Shown piece by piece: positions 62,201 through 64,000 of a stretch of DNA of 64,000 nucleotides. This DNA comes from Ascidia mentula (Eukaryota; Chordata; Ascidiacea; Phlebobranchia; Ascidiidae): assembly GCA_947561715.1 (NCBI GenBank), contig OX387198.1, positions 11,532,001 through 11,596,000 on the forward strand, written 5' to 3'. How positions within the stretch are numbered: position 1 is the first letter of the stretch; each line of letters starts with the position of its first letter. The position numbers and the translations under genes are program-made. The notes beneath the pieces were generated by a model, which was given only the letters and a program-made list of their open reading frames with translations, was not told the origin of the DNA and made no database searches.

Positions 62201-62400
62201 GTTCAAATCCCACCTTCGGCACAAGTCGTTCCTCTGTACGATGTCCGGCTGCAGTCACAAATAAACCGGTTCATCCCCTCAGTACACGACGCTCCGTTCC
62301 TACACGGATTCGAATTGCACTGTCTTCCTCCGAGTCCCCCACAGAAGGATGTTATTTCCCCTGAACCGAGCGAGGAAGGTCCCATATTCCGACCCGACGA
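44223..62400 (-). CDS. Neurexin, 3' part (EGF2 to C terminus)
   Basis: From the 5' side the exons are 62400-62214 (EGF2), 61894-61781, 61391-61302, 60891-60862, 59848-59729, 54868-54733 (LNS4), 54448-54323, 53879-53735, 53385-53229, 52904-52722 (LNS5), 52365-52246 (EGF3), 50918-50734 or 50377-50196, 49239-49068, 48533-48447, 48093-47914 (LNS6), 47592-47447, 47011-46960 and 45997-44223. With one LNS6 start exon they give 1,334 residues in frame; LNS1-EGF1-LNS2-LNS3 lie beyond the window. EGF3 has CIQQWDGYICDC. The stalk has the acidic cysteine loop CDDEDMC, then a Ser/Thr/Pro-rich segment of about 400 residues. A transmembrane helix near 44.4 kb and a tail ending KEYYV, the CASK/Mint-type PDZ ligand, complete it. 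Neurexins are presynaptic adhesion receptors that bind neuroligins, LRRTMs and cerebellins through LNS6. SS3- and SS4-like cassettes are present. Confidence 0.92.
46960..47011 (-). other. Neurexin stalk exon: acidic cysteine loop
   Basis: This 52-nt exon encodes GSDPDDCDDEDMCPTSSG, the counterpart of the CPSDDEDIDPCEPSSG loop of vertebrate neurexins. It enters in phase 0, leaves in phase 1 and supplies the SG that joins the SGAG of the last exon. Confidence 0.8.
48447..48533 (-). other. Neurexin splice-site-4-like cassette exon, 87 nt
   Basis: Bounded by CAG and GTAGAT on the minus strand, this exon is 29 codons long and symmetric (phase 1 at both ends), so it can be skipped in frame. It follows the exon ending EKSVAPSG, which aligns with ERYPAG, the site of vertebrate SS4. 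The encoded RLALI...WLRGKG resembles the vertebrate SS4 insert RLAIA...WLLDKG. In vertebrates SS4 switches binding between neuroligin/LRRTM and cerebellin partners. Confidence 0.8.
49939..49967. repeat. CA microsatellite
   Basis: A CA run with one CG interruption lies in the neurexin intron after the second alternative LNS6 exon. Intronic CA runs can bind hnRNP L-type splicing regulators, but any effect here is speculation. Confidence 0.8.
50196..50377 (-). other. Alternative LNS6 first exon, version B
   Basis: This 182-nt exon has an acceptor (ACCAG) and a donor (GTAAGC). It enters in phase 1, leaves in phase 0 and encodes 61 residues with YLFNGGLIVSEL, IEFATTEQDAVLL and DFLRLSI. It aligns along its whole length with version A at 50734-50918 and with the start of vertebrate LNS6. 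Read after version A, its first codons are AAC ACT TGA, a stop. Confidence 0.8.
50734..50918 (-). other. Alternative LNS6 first exon, version A
   Basis: This 185-nt exon encodes SYRFGVDTGLILYNW, YPSTRTDKLGLGFATSQ and DFLQLSI. It is the closer match to vertebrate LNS6 ([20 protein letters not shown]). It enters in phase 1 and leaves in phase 0 like version B, so only one of the two fits in a message. Its donor is GTGAGTG. Confidence 0.85.
54869..59728 (-). other. Large neurexin intron in LNS4
   Basis: No LNS-like exon is found between 59729 and 54868, and the flanking exons join in phase, so this is one intron of about 4.9 kb. It holds a tRNA-like sequence near 56.4 kb and otherwise unremarkable AT-rich DNA. 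Confidence 0.6.
56375..56458 (+). repeat. tRNA-like sequence, probably tRNA-derived repeat
   Basis: A perfect B box GGTTCGAATCC with flanking GTGGG/CCCGT stem is preceded by a CAGG/CCTG stem-loop and a weak A-box region. The acceptor stem does not pair well. It looks like a degraded tRNA or the head of a SINE, not a working gene. Confidence 0.3.
60862..60891 (-). other. Neurexin splice-site-3-like microexon, 30 nt
   Basis: This 30-nt exon (acceptor GTACAG, donor GTAAGT) is symmetric in phase 1 and encodes DCTVPNCTAP. It falls in LNS4 directly after LKLTVDLG, where vertebrate neurexins have CIRINCNSSKG at splice site 3. The two cysteines and an N-glycosylation sequon NCT are kept. Skipping it leaves the frame intact. 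Confidence 0.75.
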
Positions 62401-64000
62401 CTGTGCGAGCGACTATGAAAAATACATGGATTGTTGGGGTTTAGTTGCAATATTGAACCAAGCTATAGGGTGGTAAAGTTTTCCAAATAAAAGCGCTTGT
62501 TCGAGGTTGAACGCAATAAGGTCACTGTCCGCGCCATTTTTTACTGTGGCCAGCATCAAACACTGTATAGTATGTGTGTGCATTATAAAACCATCGCGCT
62601 TCTGCTATAGGAGGGCGCATGAAGCCAGAGTATATTCACGCGATAAGAACGTTCGACTGCTCAAGTGCTGCAAGACCACAAAAGCAACGGAGGGATACAG
62701 TTTTATCCAACAACATTGCTACTGGCTTTTGTAGCCACCAAAAAGATTTAACTGAACATCAAGCACATATTCGATATTTTGCAGCAAGAGAAATGTTTCC
62801 AAGCCCATTTGTTCCCATTGGCTTTTCAAAAAATTACAACAAAAACAACATGTAGATTTCCAACGTAAATGTAACTCGAGATCCAGCCCATATATACGCC
62901 AGCATATTCACCTTAAAATATGAGGTGCACATGTTGAGTGGGGGACCGTGCAGATGCATGCACTGCAGACATAACAGGGTGGCCATTTTAACGGTGGAGG
63001 CCGTGACGGTCCCCGTTCCAATTGACGAAGATAAATCCATTAAAATTGAATTGCAAACAGGCAATAGCCGCCTCTACTTAAAGGGTATAATAAGGCCGTC
63101 CTACCGCAGTCTGCACAGAGGGTTGGAATGTAAAGGGTGGAGACAGTTAATGAAAACCCGCCACCATTGCTTTCGTCACTAGGCTTCAATTCGCCTTGAC
63201 AAAAATCGATCAAGAACTTGAGATTCCTGTTCGTGTTTCACCTGACATAATGCTTCAAATATCTTCGATCATTTTTATCTGTGCTAAGGCTGGTGCATTG
63301 AAGACTTACTACAGCTTTGACAGCTTATTTGTACATGTCGAATGTGACTGCACTTAACTGTTAGCCAATCGGCGAGTCACCACTAAATGTGTTGAACCTT
63401 GTCATTACATTTGTGATTATGCTTGTAAAAGGCAGCAAACTTTTCTCTCTCAAATTAAAGCAAATTGTCGATGCTGCAGGGACTCGTTGTTCGGTCGCAT
63501 TGGGTTGCGGAACACAAGCGTTGCAAACAACTTTTGTAGAAGGCTTTAGACGTAAAACCTTTATGAAAGAGTGCTCATGCTGCCAAGAAATAATATAGTA
63601 GGCTACCGAATCGTTGAAATTTTGTGAAAACGATTTTGCCAAAAAAGAATTTATATACCAACAAAATGCCTGCAATCATCGGTAGAGAGTAATCACGTTG
63701 CGACAACTTTTCGGTCCCTTGAGTCTGACGATACCATTTCGGGAACTTACAATTTTAAGAAACCCCTTTTTTGCGATGAGATTTTAACGTGAACGCGAAT
63801 TCGCTCGCTGGCGTTGAAGTAACTAATGCTTGTACATGGCCGATCATCTGTTCTACAGGTCCCAGTGAGCGATTAACTTTAAGGATAAGAAGCAGAAACC
63901 AAGGTTATTCACTAAGTTTTTGCAGACTACTAACACTTGGTTGAGGCGATGACCCAAAAAACGAAACAAGGTGGATCAATATATCCTCGCCATCAGCGTG
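62401..64000. other. Neurexin upstream intron, no exon recognised
   Basis: The EGF2 exon has an acceptor at 62401, so the gene must continue 5' beyond it. I could not find an LNS3 exon on the minus strand up to 64000, so this is probably intron. Short frames here lack LNS or EGF signatures. Confidence 0.5.

Noticed and set aside
1..64000. CRISPR arrays, operons or prokaryotic features
   Set aside because: The spliced animal genes and repeat types show eukaryotic DNA; the few tandem repeats lack a spacer-repeat structure.

Overview
This is a 64 kb stretch of animal nuclear DNA. It holds spliced genes with GT-AG introns (mostly about 60 bases to 2 kb, one near 4.9 kb), short intergenic gaps and small DNA-transposon remnants. 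The gene content is that of a deuterostome: a neurexin with clear counterparts of the vertebrate splice-site-3 and splice-site-4 cassettes, an acid-sensing-type DEG/ENaC channel, an FLVCR-type transporter, a large multi-Tudor germline protein and an alpha-1,3-fucosyltransferase. A neurexin 3' half packed into about 18 kb suggests a compact genome. A tunicate (ascidian) is my best guess, by inference only.

Layout. 0.7-2.1 kb (-): an intronless SLC49/FLVCR-like transporter. 2.1-5.7 kb: repeats, including a long inverted repeat. 5.7-9.0 kb (+): an eight-exon GT10 alpha-1,3-fucosyltransferase. 10.1-11.2 kb (+): a 5'-truncated and internally broken second copy. Two nearly identical hAT-like elements bracket this fucosyltransferase block. 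13.8-25.8 kb (+): a TDRD6/TDRD15-type protein of about 3,420 residues with 13 Tudor cores, dominated by one 8.6 kb exon. 27.5-32.1 kb (+): a nine-exon ASIC-like channel. 33.7-42.1 kb (+): an eleven-exon FLVCR1/2-like transporter of 544 residues. 44.2-62.4 kb (-): the 3' part of an alpha-neurexin, from EGF2 to the C-terminal PDZ ligand, with 5' exons beyond the window.

Exon models were built by hand from splice signals and codon phase. The fucosyltransferase, Tudor, ASIC, FLVCR and neurexin models each keep one open frame from end to end. The genes are functionally unrelated neighbours and I see no operon.

The most interesting item is in the neurexin: two homologous, alternative first exons for the LNS6 domain, 356 bases apart. 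Their phases allow exactly one to be used. Including both gives an immediate stop, and skipping both shifts the frame. This looks like a mutually exclusive exon pair in the main ligand-binding domain, next to an 87-nt SS4-like cassette. A second notable item is the fucosyltransferase block: the outer flanks of the two bracketing hAT-like copies carry an identical 8-bp sequence, as if the whole 7.1 kb had moved as one unit.
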